Shown here: positions 10,861-21,890 of the stretch, in pieces | Layout: every line of letters starts with the position of its first letter | How positions within the stretch are numbered: the first letter of the stretch is position 1 | Assembly (NCBI GenBank): GCA_001579985.1 | Contig: LRSR01003905.1 | Span: 1-32,360 of the forward strand | Source: Hypsibius dujardini | Lineage: Eukaryota > Tardigrada > Eutardigrada > Parachela > Hypsibiidae | Length of the DNA stretch: 32,360 nucleotides | Reading direction: 5' to 3' | Notes under the pieces: model-generated | Told to the model about the DNA's origin: nothing | Databases searched by the model: none | What the model saw: the letters and a program-made list of their open reading frames with translations, nothing else | Made by a program: the position numbers and the translations under genes

Positions 10861-11200
10861 ACTTAAGCCATAAATAATCTGCTCCATGGATAGGCAACGG
10901 GAAGACTGGGAAAGAGCTCGGACGGGGAGAAGAGATCATCCACGGATTTGTGGTTTAAGCTGACGCAGTGACAGCATTGTTAAAACGCAAGAGTGTATCG
11001 AGGAAAAAACGAACAAGTGTATAGTAAAAAAAAGCGTAAAGCGGCACACGGCAATACACACCGACCGAAGATTTCTATGGGGTTGAGCTGGACGGATTGT
11101 GACGAGGCACTTGTTACGCTTCACCTGCAAGCTCGCACAGAAAATTCTTCTTCCCAGAATCCGATTAATCTGTCGGATTATCCGTGTTCTGTTCCTCCGT

Positions 11201-11313
11201 CCGTCCCCTTGGCTAAACGTCCGCCACTTTAGCTGATAATCCGTCACTTTAACTGACCATCAGTCCCCTTAACTGACTGTCCGTCTTCTTAGCTGATCGT
11301 CCGTCCTTCTTGG
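11201..11313 (+). repeat. 20-bp-period tandem repeat, five units plus a partial
   Basis: Units start at 11201, 11221, 11241, 11261 and 11281, with a partial at 11301. Each begins near CCGTC, has a pyrimidine-rich centre and then (A/G)GCTGA or AACTGA. The period holds at exactly 20 bp although bases have diverged. Confidence 0.8.
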
Positions 11314-13086
11314 TCGGTCCCACAAACGAGCGTTACAGGTGCCTATGAGCCCGTAAAAGTATTTCTCCCCTAAGTCTCATCCAATGCGGGTCATATTTGA
11401 ACTGGGAGATCAGGTACCGGGTTGGCGGTCAATCGGCGGTTCCCTAACAAATATTGATGTGGGATGGGCACCCTCACCATTAAGTGGGTCAACCGAAAGG
11501 TCGATGATAACCCCCAGGAACGCAAACGACCTCACGGAATCGACACTCTCTCCTGTGTCAAGTTCAACGAGACGGGCGGCTGAGCACGTGAAAGGTTTAC
11601 GTATAAGGAGGCGTGTGGCTGGTCCGTCACGGAAAACGGGTCACACCGGAAGCCAAACATACACGACGGACCACACGAACCTCCCACACATGCCCAATAT
11701 ATAAAGTTTCTTCACTCCGCCCCGCCAATCATCCCCTGATTTTGAACTGTAAGTAGCTCGAGATGCTCGCGGTCTGTTTACTCTACACGCCCATGCCATG
11801 CGCCTCCACTCCACTCGCTCTTTCCTCCCTCAAAAACACCCCCCCCCTCCTCCTCCCCTCCCCTTGAAATCCATTTTTCATAAGGCACGATCCTTGTCAG
11901 TGAGGCGCGGGCGCACTTGTACAAATAACCGTCCCATTTGGCGCCTAAATTGAGTACAAATCCCTGCGGCCACTAACCGATAACGCACTGTAGGGAACGA
12001 CCAATCAGGAAGTACGCGATGGAAGAGTGGGTCTGATGAAAACGCCTGAGAATGGAAACGCGGTTTGAATTTCACTAATTTTGACAAGAATACTAGCAAG
12101 ATGACATAAAACATAATCTCCCCTTGATTTAAACAAAGTAAAATCCAGATTTATTCTAAGGAAAAAATATTGCCTCGATGTTTTATACAGACTGTCGTTT
12201 GATTTAGCTTTTGGATCCCCGGGATGAATGATTTAATTTAGTTTAGAAGCGACAGGAACATCTCAAACTAAGTTAATGTTAATTCCCTTTTCTAATTCAA
12301 CTTTTATTTTAGTTTGCTATGTTTCCTATTAATTTATTGTTTTCACAAGTTGATTTTGGATTTAATTTAAATTTAAACAACACTCAAACCAGTGTCTGAT
12401 ATTTTAAATTATTTCTTACAAATTATTCAATAACTCATAATTCCTTGGGAAGTGGTTAATTAGTAAGCTGTTCCTAACTTAAGGAAGAATTAAGCCTTAA
12501 GAAAAACCTCCCCATCCGCAGCATTATCCGTTTACGGGACACAGCCGACACGACGAATCGGTTCGCTCCAAGACGGTCCCTCAATTCTACATTCCCGTTC
12601 TACTCCATGCATGGAGAGTCGGGGAAGATGTCCTCGTAAACGATTGCGACATCCCTCGATCGGTTGTGCCTGTACTTCTACTTCAACTATCCAGACTGCA
12701 TAAACCCACACCGGAAGGAGGTCTTTATCCCTCCTCCGATGTCCGGGTTGGCATCATCACTTCCGATGTGTGTTAGATTAGACAGCTCTCTCTCTCTCTC
12801 TCGTCAGTCATACGAGGAATTAATTCGACGACGGCAGCGCGCGTTGCGGTCTTCTCCTTCTCCTCCTGTTTTATCTCCCGCGCCTTTGCTAATGCAGCAC
12901 ATCGCATCACACGGGGACACGGGGGATTGACGTGTGTAAATCCCCACTACATACCGGCATATACATTACACCAGCGAGAGTTCTTACGGGAATTGGAATA
13001 CACATATAAATGTCTGCGCGTTTCCGTCACGTCAGCACACTTTTCTTCTCCTCTATATTATGAAAATCTTGGCCATTTAGCTTATG

Positions 13087-13135
13087 ATATATATATCTAT
13101 ATATATATATATATTTCTATATATAAATATATTTC
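13087..13135 (+). repeat. (TA)n microsatellite
   Basis: Interrupted TATATA run of about 50 bases; a second short TA run occurs at 13437-13456. No gene association is visible. Confidence 0.85.
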
Positions 13136-13729
13136 TTTTTTGCAAGCACAATTCTTGGAGAGAGTGCCCATGCTGAAAGAGTAGTATCAACTATCAGAGA
13201 CTCATGGTGTGTATTATTAGGCGTGGACCCGAGGAAGTGCGGGAAGATATTTTCCTCGGCTAGCAGTTAATTGAATTTCCCCATCAGCATCGCGATCCCG
13301 CCAAATGTCATTGCTGTCGTGGATGTCCGGCTGGACGCTGACACGAGCTGTAGTATATTAGACGAGGAGGCGAAGAGCGGTACGGGACGCGGGGATTGTT
13401 TGGATAGCGTGTTTTGCTGGGCTTGCAGAGTTGGGGAATATATATATATATATATATGTGTGTAGGGGAAAAAAGCACGTGCTGTGTGTGTGTGATGATG
13501 GCTTCCGGCTGAAATGACACTTTCAATTCTGAAATGATCTCGCCTGCCGCTTGGAACTGGGAGTGTGTATATGAAGGGGAAAAAGGTCTCGCGTCTGAAT
13601 TATGGCTCTGCTATTATAACAGACTGTCTGAGAATGCCTACACGACCATGAAGTCTCATTATATGTCGCGTGATATAATTAAGGCCTAATCTCATGATTG
13701 GTCACGGACAGTACCAACACATTGTCGGG

Positions 13730-14497
13730 ATGGCGTCGTCGGAGAGCCTGCGACGGATCGGTATGGCGAATTTGTCCGTGGGATGCGTGTGCGTTGGATT
13801 GCAGTCGATCGGTGAGTGGGGACGGTGGAAGTAAGTTAAACTTAGAAAAAGTTACCACAAACCTAATTCAAACTTTTAGGGAATAAGGACTCAATCATAT
13901 CATTTATTTATTTTATACAATAAATTTGTAGACATATAGTATAGCTAAAGTACAATATCTTGTGATATTTTTATATTATATTTTTTTACATGTTTTGCTG
14001 ATATTTATTTTAGTACGTGTCATTTGCACTTATTATTAGTTAAATGTTAGTATATCGGCTGAAAGAAGTCCCTCGTTGCAGTGACCGTGATGGCCTACGT
14101 CTACCACGGCCTCTACGCCTGGAACTGGGACGCCCCGCTGTTGTCTAAATGCATGACCGGCGTGTTCACCGGGTCCGTCTGCCTCGTGCTCAGCTACATC
14201 CAACTGGACGCCGCAAGGGTCTTCCGCAAACTCACCCAGGCAGACCTCTCCCAGCGGATCTGCTCCATCAAGCTCTTCAGCTGTTTTCTCCTCCTCTTCG
14301 GCCTTCTTCTCTTCGGAATCAGCCTGTACCTCATCACCGTGCTCTTTCGGTGGCTCGCTGTGACGGCCAACGAGTACGAGCACTTTGTCCGCGGACCGGT
14401 CATGGTGTCGGTGATTTTGAACGTCGGTCTGGCCCTTGTCGCCGTTTGTACCGTCTGTTTGGCTTTACTTGGTCTATTCGCTCTACCAGATTTGTAG
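13730..14497 (+). CDS. Small four-transmembrane protein
   Basis: Two exons, 13730-13811 and 14082-14497, joined GTGAGT...TTGCAG in phase 1, giving 165 residues and a TAG stop. Four hydrophobic segments are plain: about residues 11-38, 54-74, 92-116 and about 134-162. Between them lie short loops, one Arg/Lys-rich (RKLTQADLSQR) and one with NEYEHFVRGP. The N-terminus is short and has no separate signal peptide, so the first segment probably acts as signal anchor. Length and layout resemble tetraspan families (claudin/MARVEL-like), but I see no diagnostic motif such as the claudin W-GLW-C-C signature, so I leave it unassigned. An in-frame ATG at residue 12 is an alternative start. Confidence 0.75.
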
Positions 14498-14552
14498 ATA
14501 ATTATGTTTATTTGATCAGATACTTCAGAACTCAACTAGATTGCGTAAATGA

Positions 14553-14558
14553 AATAAA
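14553..14558 (+). other. Polyadenylation signal AATAAA of the four-TM gene
   Basis: AATAAA 56 bases after the TAG stop at 14495-14497, a typical distance for a short 3' UTR. Confidence 0.65.
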
Positions 14559-14599
14559 AACTGAGCTTTCCTTTCACGGATTTCTTGTGTGTGTCACGT

Positions 14600-15280
14600 G
14601 AGACCTACCAAGCATGGGTAACAAGAGGTTACACATTAGTCTTGTGTAAATTAACATTTTGAATTGGTGAAATAATTAAAATTATTTAGTTGAAAATAAA
14701 AGCGGTTTCCGGTATTTCAAGTCCAATTTAAATTATAACCAGCGCTGAGCTAAAATGGTTTTATACTTTATAATTTAAATAAAATAAAAAATCAACTCGC
14801 TCCAGGTTTGTGCGTTTCAATTAAATTAAAAGTTATTTATTGAAAACTAAAAAGTCTAATTTTGCTAGTTTAATTATTTTAATTCACAAGTAATTTAAAG
14901 AACATTAGTAGTAACAGCATCTTAATCAACGAGGGGCCTCTTTGCTCTTCCCATTCCCTTACAAAATTGTACAAACAGAAAATGCCCGATTCGCACCTAA
15001 CTGTGGCCAAGAGATTAGCTGAGCAACTATGAAATCAAACAGGATTATGCATAATATTGTAGAAGGTAAGAACTAGAGATATTAGGGTAACGAAGTGGAA
15101 GGTGCATCAAAGCAGTCAAATCGTCAAAACTCACCAGTACTATTTTTCCTAATTTATGATTATTGTGCAGCAATTCGTTTAATTGTTAATTAGAAGCAGT
15201 AAGAGGTCCAGCTATCGATCAAGTGATTTGTTACACCCAGAAACCTGGACAACCGCACGCAATGAATTCCCAGTGCAACC
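14600..15280. other. AT-rich intergenic region, nothing recognised
   Basis: About 0.7 kb between the four-TM gene and the repeat block before the coiled-coil gene. No splice-supported exon, long frame or RNA gene is seen. Confidence 0.5.
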
Positions 15281-15282
15281 TC

Positions 15283-15467
15283 CATGATCACGTTGCCCGT
15301 ATCGCGCCATGTAACGCTCACTCAGGCAGACAGACAGACATGATCACGTCTCACTCACAGACAGACATGTACGGTCTATAGCGCCGCGCAACGCTCACCC
15401 AGGCAGACAGACATGATCACGTTGCCTGTATCGCGCCACGTAACGCTCACTCAGGCAGACAGACATG
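15283..15467 (+). repeat. Direct repeats immediately upstream of, and reaching, a start codon
   Basis: Two near-identical blocks of about 52 bp (15283-15335 and 15412-15463) begin CATGATCACGTTGCC and end with GGCAGACAGACA; shorter diverged copies begin at 15339 and 15366. A further unit would begin at 15464, and its CATGA is where the predicted ATG (15465) of the coiled-coil gene lies. The blocks therefore form the 5' UTR or promoter of that gene. Confidence 0.85.
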
Positions 15468-16297
15468 AGTTTTCACGTCAGCACCGCCGTGTCCGACCTA
15501 GTCACCCGCCTTAACGCTTTAACCTACGACAATAACAAGCCCACCGAGGTACTGCTATCCTCTTCTCATACGTCACTCGACCCTAAAGAGGAGAAAGTAA
15601 ACGACGACAAAAATGTCGAGAACTCAGTCAGTACGCAAGCTCATCGACGCATCGATCCAGGCATCACCCCGAAATTTGAAGACTTTCACGTCGTCCCGGT
15701 TGATCCCCGCAACATCGTACCCGCCTTAGACTACTACGGCCATCCTGGGGTCTCTCCGCCGTTCCCCACGCCCGTGCGATGGATGGTTTGGTCGGAAGCA
15801 CAGAAACCGCCCGAGGAATTCCCGGATGCGAACGACAGCGAGGCTTCTTTCGGCGACCCCGATTTGACCACCCTCGCAGGCATCAAAGCCACGGCGGAAC
15901 GCACGAAGCGCATGCTGCAGGAGAAGCATAAGGTCTTGTATGAGCAACTGCAGCGGGAAGTGGAACGGGAGGGGATCGAACGGCAGCTGAATGAGACCCT
16001 GCTGCGAGCGTTGGACAATGCGAAGAACCAGTCAATGATGGCGCTGGGTGATATGATCAGGCATAACGAACAGCTGGAGTTGAGATTGAAGGATCTGGCG
16101 GTGCGGCAAAAAGAGTTGGAGACGGAGACGGTAGCCAAGGTATTGAGGGCGGACTCTCATGCGGATGAGACGATTAAAAGCATTGAAAAGGTAATTAAAG
16201 GTATGCGAGAAATACAACAGCTAGACAAACCAGAAGATAGAGAGACAGATTGATAAAGAGATAAATAAGCAAACAGACAGGTAGACAGGCAGGCAGG

Positions 16298-16328
<31 letters not shown>

Positions 16329-17849
16329 CAGACAGACAAGACAGACAGACAGACAAAGACAGACAGACAGACAGACAGACAAGGCGGGCAAAAAAATATG
16401 CAGCGTAACTAAACCACTTAATTTTGTACTTTGCTTTCTCTTTCAGACAAAGACGAGACTATCTTGAAGTTAGCCAGCGAAATCGAATTCCTCCGCACCT
16501 TCGCCGAGGAAAAAGATCAAGTCCAAGCGAGTATTGCTGCCCTCCGTGGCGCAGCTCGCGATCGTTACCATCAACAGCAGCTCGAGCTCAATCACATTCA
16601 CGACATGCAAATAGAAGAGCAGCACAAGCTGCAGGGCCTTGCGGCGGACCGACTCCTCGCGCTGACCGAGCAGAGCTACGACAGTGTGCTCCATAACCTT
16701 GACGACAGCATGGTCGGAGTCTTCTACCGCAACTGCCAGGTCCAGGACGCCGTCGCCATCTGGTTGCAGCGCAACAAGGATTTGAAGAAGGAGAAGCGTC
16801 TCCTGAATGTGAAGATCCAACACGTGATGGAGCGGCGTAAACCCGCAGCGAATTATCTCAGCAGATACGGAGTCAGACAAGAACAGATGAACAAGAAGAT
16901 CAGAGAGTATCAGAAACGATGTGATGAACTGAAGGAGATGTATAAAAAAGGCGTGGAGAGCTTTGAGCAGGACTGCCGAGAAGTGGTCCCGGCGGTGCAG
17001 AAACAGTTGACGAAGAAGACCTCGAAACTTCGGACGCTAGAACGAGATAAGGCAGTAAAACGAGCCGAGTTACAGCGGACGAAGCAGCTGCTGGCAATCG
17101 TGAACCAGGAGAGAAGTAGCATGGAGAAGGGACTGATTTGGGGAATAAGGTCTGTGATGGAACGGACTGGGAGGAGTGATGTGGATGATCTTTCTTGGTC
17201 GGAACGGGAAATGATATTACGGAGGGTTTTCGTTTATATGAACTTGATCAGATGCAAGGTATTGCGGATGGAGACAATCCAGTTTCCCATAGAGAGAAAA
17301 CAAAGGAAGGACGAGACATAAGTAGAGATAGACACAGACAATCACACAGGCAATGACACAGACACACGTACACAGACAGACACACAGACAAGCAGACAGA
17401 CACATAGACAGACACACAGACACACACACAGACACACAGACAGACAGACAGACAGACACACACACACACACACACAGTGCAGACATAAAAGTTTCGAACA
17501 TAAATCTCGTGATTCAACTTTCGCAATATTTTCGCAGCCAGAAGAGCAGATGTTAGCAGATTTTGAGCAAGACGTTGAGAGTTACGTCGGCAATCTGGAA
17601 AAGAATTTGGCGGGGATTCCTCCACTTGCGCCGCGTTTGCCGCCATCTAAGCTAGCATCCTCCACGGTATCGTCTACTAAATATCCCGCAATCTCTACTA
17701 CAAAAAGACCTCTTTCTATGGCTGCTTCTGCACAACGGCTTCCCGTGATCGCTGAACAGCCATCTCATGAAAGTCTGCCGAGTTTTGGGTTTCAAAAATC
17801 ATGCAACACGATGCAGCTCGACGACCCACATCACAATGGACCGCCGTAA
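15465..17849 (+). CDS. Coiled-coil protein of unknown function, 619 residues
   Basis: Three exons, 15465-16200, 16447-17258 and 17538-17849, GT-AG, phases 1 and 0. Residues 1-60 are polar and probably disordered. Residues 60-115 form a Pro/aromatic-rich block ([19 protein letters not shown]) that may be the family signature. About 140-250 and 255-500 are long charged heptad-like helices. The C-terminus from about 530 is Pro/Ser-rich. I do not recognise the family; the layout resembles ciliary or centrosomal coiled-coil proteins, which is only a guess. The exon 1 donor is the second of two GT sites (16191 and 16201): only 16201 keeps the frame. The ATG is the first in frame and lies in a repeat. 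Confidence 0.8.
16271..16381 (+). repeat. (ACAG)n array in intron 1 of the coiled-coil gene
   Basis: ACAG units with a few GGCAG variants, occupying about half of the intron 16201-16446, sense orientation ACAG. Confidence 0.95.
17329..17485 (+). repeat. (ACAG/ACAC)n array in intron 2 of the coiled-coil gene
   Basis: Mixed ACAG and CA dinucleotide repeat within the intron 17259-17537, in the same sense orientation as the array in intron 1. Confidence 0.95.
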
Positions 17850-18051
17850 AGACTGCAGCAATCATCTCTGACTTTTCCTTATGAAAAAAAGGTTGTTGCC
17901 CAAAGCGGTCATCTCTTCCTCGGTCGGTTCGTAGTACTACTCTGTTTTCTCCGTCTCACCATTCATACAGACTTATGCATTTCCCAGGTTATGTGCCGAT
18001 AATCTGACTTTTCATTTAGCTTTGCAGAATGTTTTGATCCCGGCCGATTTT

Positions 18052-18057
18052 AATAAA
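18052..18057 (+). other. Polyadenylation signal AATAAA of the coiled-coil gene
   Basis: AATAAA about 200 bases after the TAA at 17847-17849 and before the intergenic CTGT array. Confidence 0.5.
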
Positions 18058-18114
18058 AATATGACACGGCATTCAAGAGGTCAGATAAGTAATAAAATCA
18101 CAATCATGTCAGTT

Positions 18115-18139
18115 TGTCTGCCTGTCTATCTGTCTGTCC

Positions 18140-18182
<43 letters not shown>

Positions 18183-18262
18183 TGTCTGTGTGTCTGTCAG
18201 CCTGCCTGTCTACCTGTCTACTTGCCTATCTGTTGGTCAGTCTATCAGTCTGTTAGTCTGCC
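18115..18262 (+). repeat. (CTGT)n array between genes
   Basis: CTGT array with CCGT, GTGT and CAGT variants. It lies between the coiled-coil gene's AATAAA and the TATA-like box at 18422, so it is probably intergenic. Confidence 0.95.
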
Positions 18263-18421
18263 AGTAAATTGAAATTCGGCTACCTAGGAAACCTTTTTGT
18301 TGTTTCACAAATTCGTCCATGGTTAGAAAAGGAAATCAATTTAGGCCATAATTCTAGTAGCCAAAAGACATTTACACCCGCGTACTTCTTGCTTTCCGTA
18401 CTCACTTACGCTCGCAACCGC

Positions 18422-18428
18422 TATAAAT
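18422..18428 (+). promoter_or_regulatory. TATA-like box upstream of the AAA ATPase gene
   Basis: TATAAAT lies 81 bases before the ATG at 18503, comparable with the spacing at the two ten-cysteine genes. It supports 18503 as the start rather than an in-frame upstream ATG at 18269, which would lie upstream of the promoter. Confidence 0.5.
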
Positions 18429-18502
18429 TTCGACTGGTCTCTCGATCGATCTACGTTAATTTACTGCCCAAAAACACAAACTTTTCACCTTCACCGAAAA
18501 CT

Positions 18503-21400
18503 ATGGCGCCGACATTGAGAAAAGCCGCAGGTGGACCGGCAGTCGGGAAGCCCGTCAAATCTGGCGCGAAAGCCTCGCAATCGACGGAGGCGTTTCAAAT
18601 GGCAGATGGGAATAAGAAGCGACCCTTCAGTCCGGAGCCGAGTCGATCGAGCGTGCAGATCATTAAGCGCGCCGCGGCTCAGGCCAAGGCTGCAGGACCG
18701 CCCTCTCCCCCGCCAGAGGTTCCCTCCGAGCCGGGTATCTACAAAAAGATCAACAAAGGCGCTTTGAAGACTCGCCTGATTAAGGAGTTTCACGTGGAGG
18801 CCAACATTGTCGATGTGATTTTGTGCTCGATTCTGGAGACACCCCCGGGGGTCAAGTTTGAGGACGTCGTGGGGCAAGACCCCGCGGTCAAGCTGCTGCG
18901 GGAGCGAGTGGTCTATCCTGCGCTCAATCCCAATGTATGAATACGTGTTAAACTTGATTTGTCTGTCTGACTCCCTCTCTCACTGGATTGGATTGATCCT
19001 CTTCTGTGTCTAACTATATTTTAAGCTATTGCCTGAGTCTCTTCAACTTCTGTGTCTGTGTCGCTATTTTATCTGAAACGTTGGATAGGAATCGCTAACT
19101 GACTTTCCTTCTGTCTGTCTGTATGTCTCCTGCCTGTGCCTGTGAGTTCACAGGCATCAGGGCGCGTTTGTGTCTGTCTATCCATGTCTTTGATTGTCTG
19201 AGTCCCGGCTCAGATCTAATCGACTTAGATTGTCTATGTATGCACAAACTGACGCGAGCGGTGTGTCTGTTCAAGCTTTTGCTTACTCAATAATAATCGT
19301 GTCTGTCCGAGCTGTCTGTGCCGAAATACCAATGTTGCCTTGGCGTGTGTGCCCCTGTCTGGATTGTATTTGTCTGTGAATGTTCCTAGTCTGTGAAACT
19401 GCGACCTGTCGTAGCATTTGCATATCTGTGTACATTAAGCATGCTTTTTTCTGGCTGTAACAGGCCACCCTTTCCTTAATTCATAATTTGCTGAAATATA
19501 TTGAAAAACAAAAATAACTACCCTTTTTTGTCGCGTAGCTTTTCAATGGACAAAAGTTTCTCCGACCACCGCGCGGGGTTCTTCTCTTCGGACCGACCGG
19601 AAACGGGAAAACTCTCCTGGCCAAAGCGTGTGCTGCCCAGACCAACTACAATTTCATGAACCTCACCGCCTCCGTGCTTGTCTCGAAATGGGTAAAATAC
19701 TGCACGCAGTCAATCAACACTGAAATAGGTTAACTAAAAAAGTTCATGATTTAAGGGAGGATTTTCCTAGAAATCAATTTATTCGATTGTTTTCCCCCCG
19801 GACAGGTCGGGGACAGCGAGAAGCTCATCAAGATCATGTTTGCCTGTGCAAAGTGCATTCAACCGTGTATCATTTTTATCGGTGAGCTGTTTTGCCCTCT
19901 CTCCAGACAGACTTGTCAAAGTGGAATTCGATGTCTCTCTGCCAGATGGAATTTAATGGGTCGATATAAATCGCGAGTTTACTGAACGATTTCTAGGATG
20001 ATGATGCTTCGTTTAATATTTCCTTGCCGTAAATGCGAAGTTTAATTGAAGGGGCGTTTTTCCCCCTCAATTTTATACAGACGAAATCGATGCGGTGCTC
20101 TCGACGAGAACCTCTTCCGAGCGGGACGATTCTCGACGATTCAAAAATGAATTTCTCACGCATTTCGACGGGCTGCTGTGCAATCACGATGACCGGGTGA
20201 TGGTTCTGGGCGCGACGAATTTACCACAGGCCATTGATACTGCCGCTCTCCGGTAACAAGTGCCTGAACCGCTTTAAAGTGTTTTTATTTGAAAAAAAAT
20301 ATTAGTATCTACGTATATTATAATAATAAGAGATGCTCTTATGTGTGTAAATGAACGCGTACGAAAAACGAACAAACAGGAACAGAACAAACAGAATTTA
20401 ATTCTAAACCGTAAATGCTGTGTGTCTATTTATCATCTCTAATAAATATAACAACTTACATTTATCTGAAAATGAATTGTATTTTTACGACTTTTAAATA
20501 TTTATTGAATAATTTTGCATCGATAAAATCAGTTCAGAAACAAATTGCCTCCGTATTCCCCATTGGTAATACTCCTTTGGTAATATTCGCAGGAGATTTG
20601 ACCTACGCATCTTCCTCGGGCCGCCGGACATTTTCGCGCGAGAAATTCTCCTCCGCCGGATGTTGAAGGAAATCCGTCATGCCATGACTCCGCAGGAGAT
20701 CAACTGGATCGCCGAACAGAGCGAACAGTATTCGGCCAGCGATTTGGGCGTGGTCACGCGGAACGCCGCCTGGCTGCCGCTCGGCACTATCGACCCCACC
20801 AGGATACCACATCTTCAAGAATCAGAGGTACATCCGCAGCAGTTGCGTGGACATTTGCATTGAAATATAAAACTTATTTTTAAAATTAATTGTCCCGTTA
20901 TATGATACTGCCCAATTTTTTTAAATATTCTCAAATAATGTTAGCGTTTTAACGACAGCTAGTAACCTATAACCGACATATTTATTTCTTCAAAATAGTT
21001 CAATGACAGAACCACAATAACCAAATGAGCCGAAAAATAAACAGACAGACATACAAACAGAGACAGACAGACAGAAAGGCAGACAGACAGACAGACAGAC
21101 AGACAGACACGCAGACAGACAGACACGCAGACAGGCAGACAGACAGACAGGCAGACAAACAGACAGGCAGACAGGCAGACAAGCAGGCAGTGAGGCCGGC
21201 ATTGCTATCCAGATTATGTCTCCCAAAGCACCTTCAAATTGCATCTTCAGATTCCACTGATAAGGTCCAGCGATTTCCGCCGAGTCATGGACTCTTTCGT
21301 GCCTTCGGGCTACCAAGATGACCTCCGCATCATCGAGCAGTGGACCAATCGGAACAGACGCTGCCACGGCCGCAACTCAGACGGCCTGGACGTGGTATGA
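18503..21400 (+). CDS. Spastin-like (meiotic-clade) AAA ATPase
   Basis: Six exons: 18503-18934, 19539-19691, 19806-19881, 20081-20252, 20593-20827, 21251-21400; GT-AG, phases consistent, 405 residues. Residues 1-95 are low-complexity and basic; from about 120 ([16 protein letters not shown]) the AAA module begins. Walker A reads GPTGNGKT (GNGKT as in spastin, with T for the usual second P), pore loop 1 SKWVGDSEK, Walker B IIFIDEID, then [11 protein letters not shown] and GATNLP with the arginine pair LRRF. The end ([10 protein letters not shown]...IIEQWTNRN) matches the spastin/fidgetin/VPS4-type C-terminal helix. Spastin severs microtubules as a hexamer. No MIT domain or membrane hairpin is visible here, so substrate targeting may differ. 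Fidgetin-like is the alternative. Confidence 0.88.
18960..19375 (+). repeat. Degenerate TCTG-rich tract in intron 1 of the AAA gene
   Basis: Many scattered TGTCTG words across the intron 18935-19538, without long perfect runs. It looks like a decayed CTGT array, sense orientation CTGT. Confidence 0.75.
21040..21190 (+). repeat. (ACAG)n array in intron 5 of the AAA gene
   Basis: ACAG with GCAG and ACACG variants within the intron 20828-21250. In the transcript it is complementary to the CTGT-type tract of intron 1. Confidence 0.95.
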
Positions 21401-21731
21401 ATAATCCACGCGTCATTTGCAATCGGAACTGTTACGTTTTCTCAGTCTTGTTATACTCTACCAAATATCTATATGTGAAAAAAAAACACTTTCAAGTGCA
21501 TTTTTGAAGCGTGCAAAGCAGATCTCTCACCGTTCACCACGTCGTGTGAAGACGAGGAAACAAAGAAGTGTAACTCAATACTAGTAGTCAATACTTAATA
21601 CTTGTAGTTAAGTCGTGGAAGAAATAAAAACTTAATTATTAAACATCCAAACAAAACAAAGGTGTATAAAACATAAAATGAAATGAAATACTACTAAATA
21701 GAAGTATAAACAAAATAGTCAATTCAACATA

Positions 21732-21890
21732 AGTAAAACTATAAAAAAAACCATCAAATAGTTAAATTAAATATTAATACATTAAAATGAAATAAAATTA
21801 TAAAACAAAAATAGGTTCACCATCAAGTAAAGTTATAAAATAAACCACAGAGTAATTAAATTAATTATGAGCACAATAAAATGAAAGAAA
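21732..21890 (+). repeat. Degenerate 94-bp-period repeat
   Basis: Units starting at 21732 and 21826 (AGTAAAACTATAAAA and AGTAAAGTTATAAAA) share the order AACCA(T/C)..., AATTAAATTAA-like and AAAATGAAA blocks. A more diverged copy may precede them from about 21660. Confidence 0.6.

Larger units (their letters stand above)
10210..13600. other. Gene-poor region with decayed repeats
   Basis: About 3.4 kb in which I find no recognisable exon, RNA gene or transposon protein. Open frames are short and compositionally driven. Visible structure: a degenerate ACGG/ACAG tract (10560-10860), five 20-bp units (11201-11313), a C/T-rich run near 11836-11870, a TC run near 12786-12803, and TA runs at 13087-13135 and 13437-13456. 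A non-coding RNA or distal regulatory role cannot be judged from sequence alone. Confidence 0.55.

Noticed and set aside
10413-10939. Overlapping frames rich in Arg/Ser/Val on both strands
   Set aside because: They are products of the degenerate ACGG tract; frames on both strands have the same compositional cause.
11201-11313. Possible CRISPR array
   Set aside because: The units are contiguous without spacers and the genome is clearly eukaryotic.
11384-11704. 106-residue plus-strand open frame
   Set aside because: No family resemblance, no splice or signal context, and unremarkable composition in a gene-poor region.
12664-13184. Two adjoining plus-strand open frames (88 and 85 residues)
   Set aside because: They run through TC and TA microsatellites, show no domain and have no supporting promoter or splice signals.
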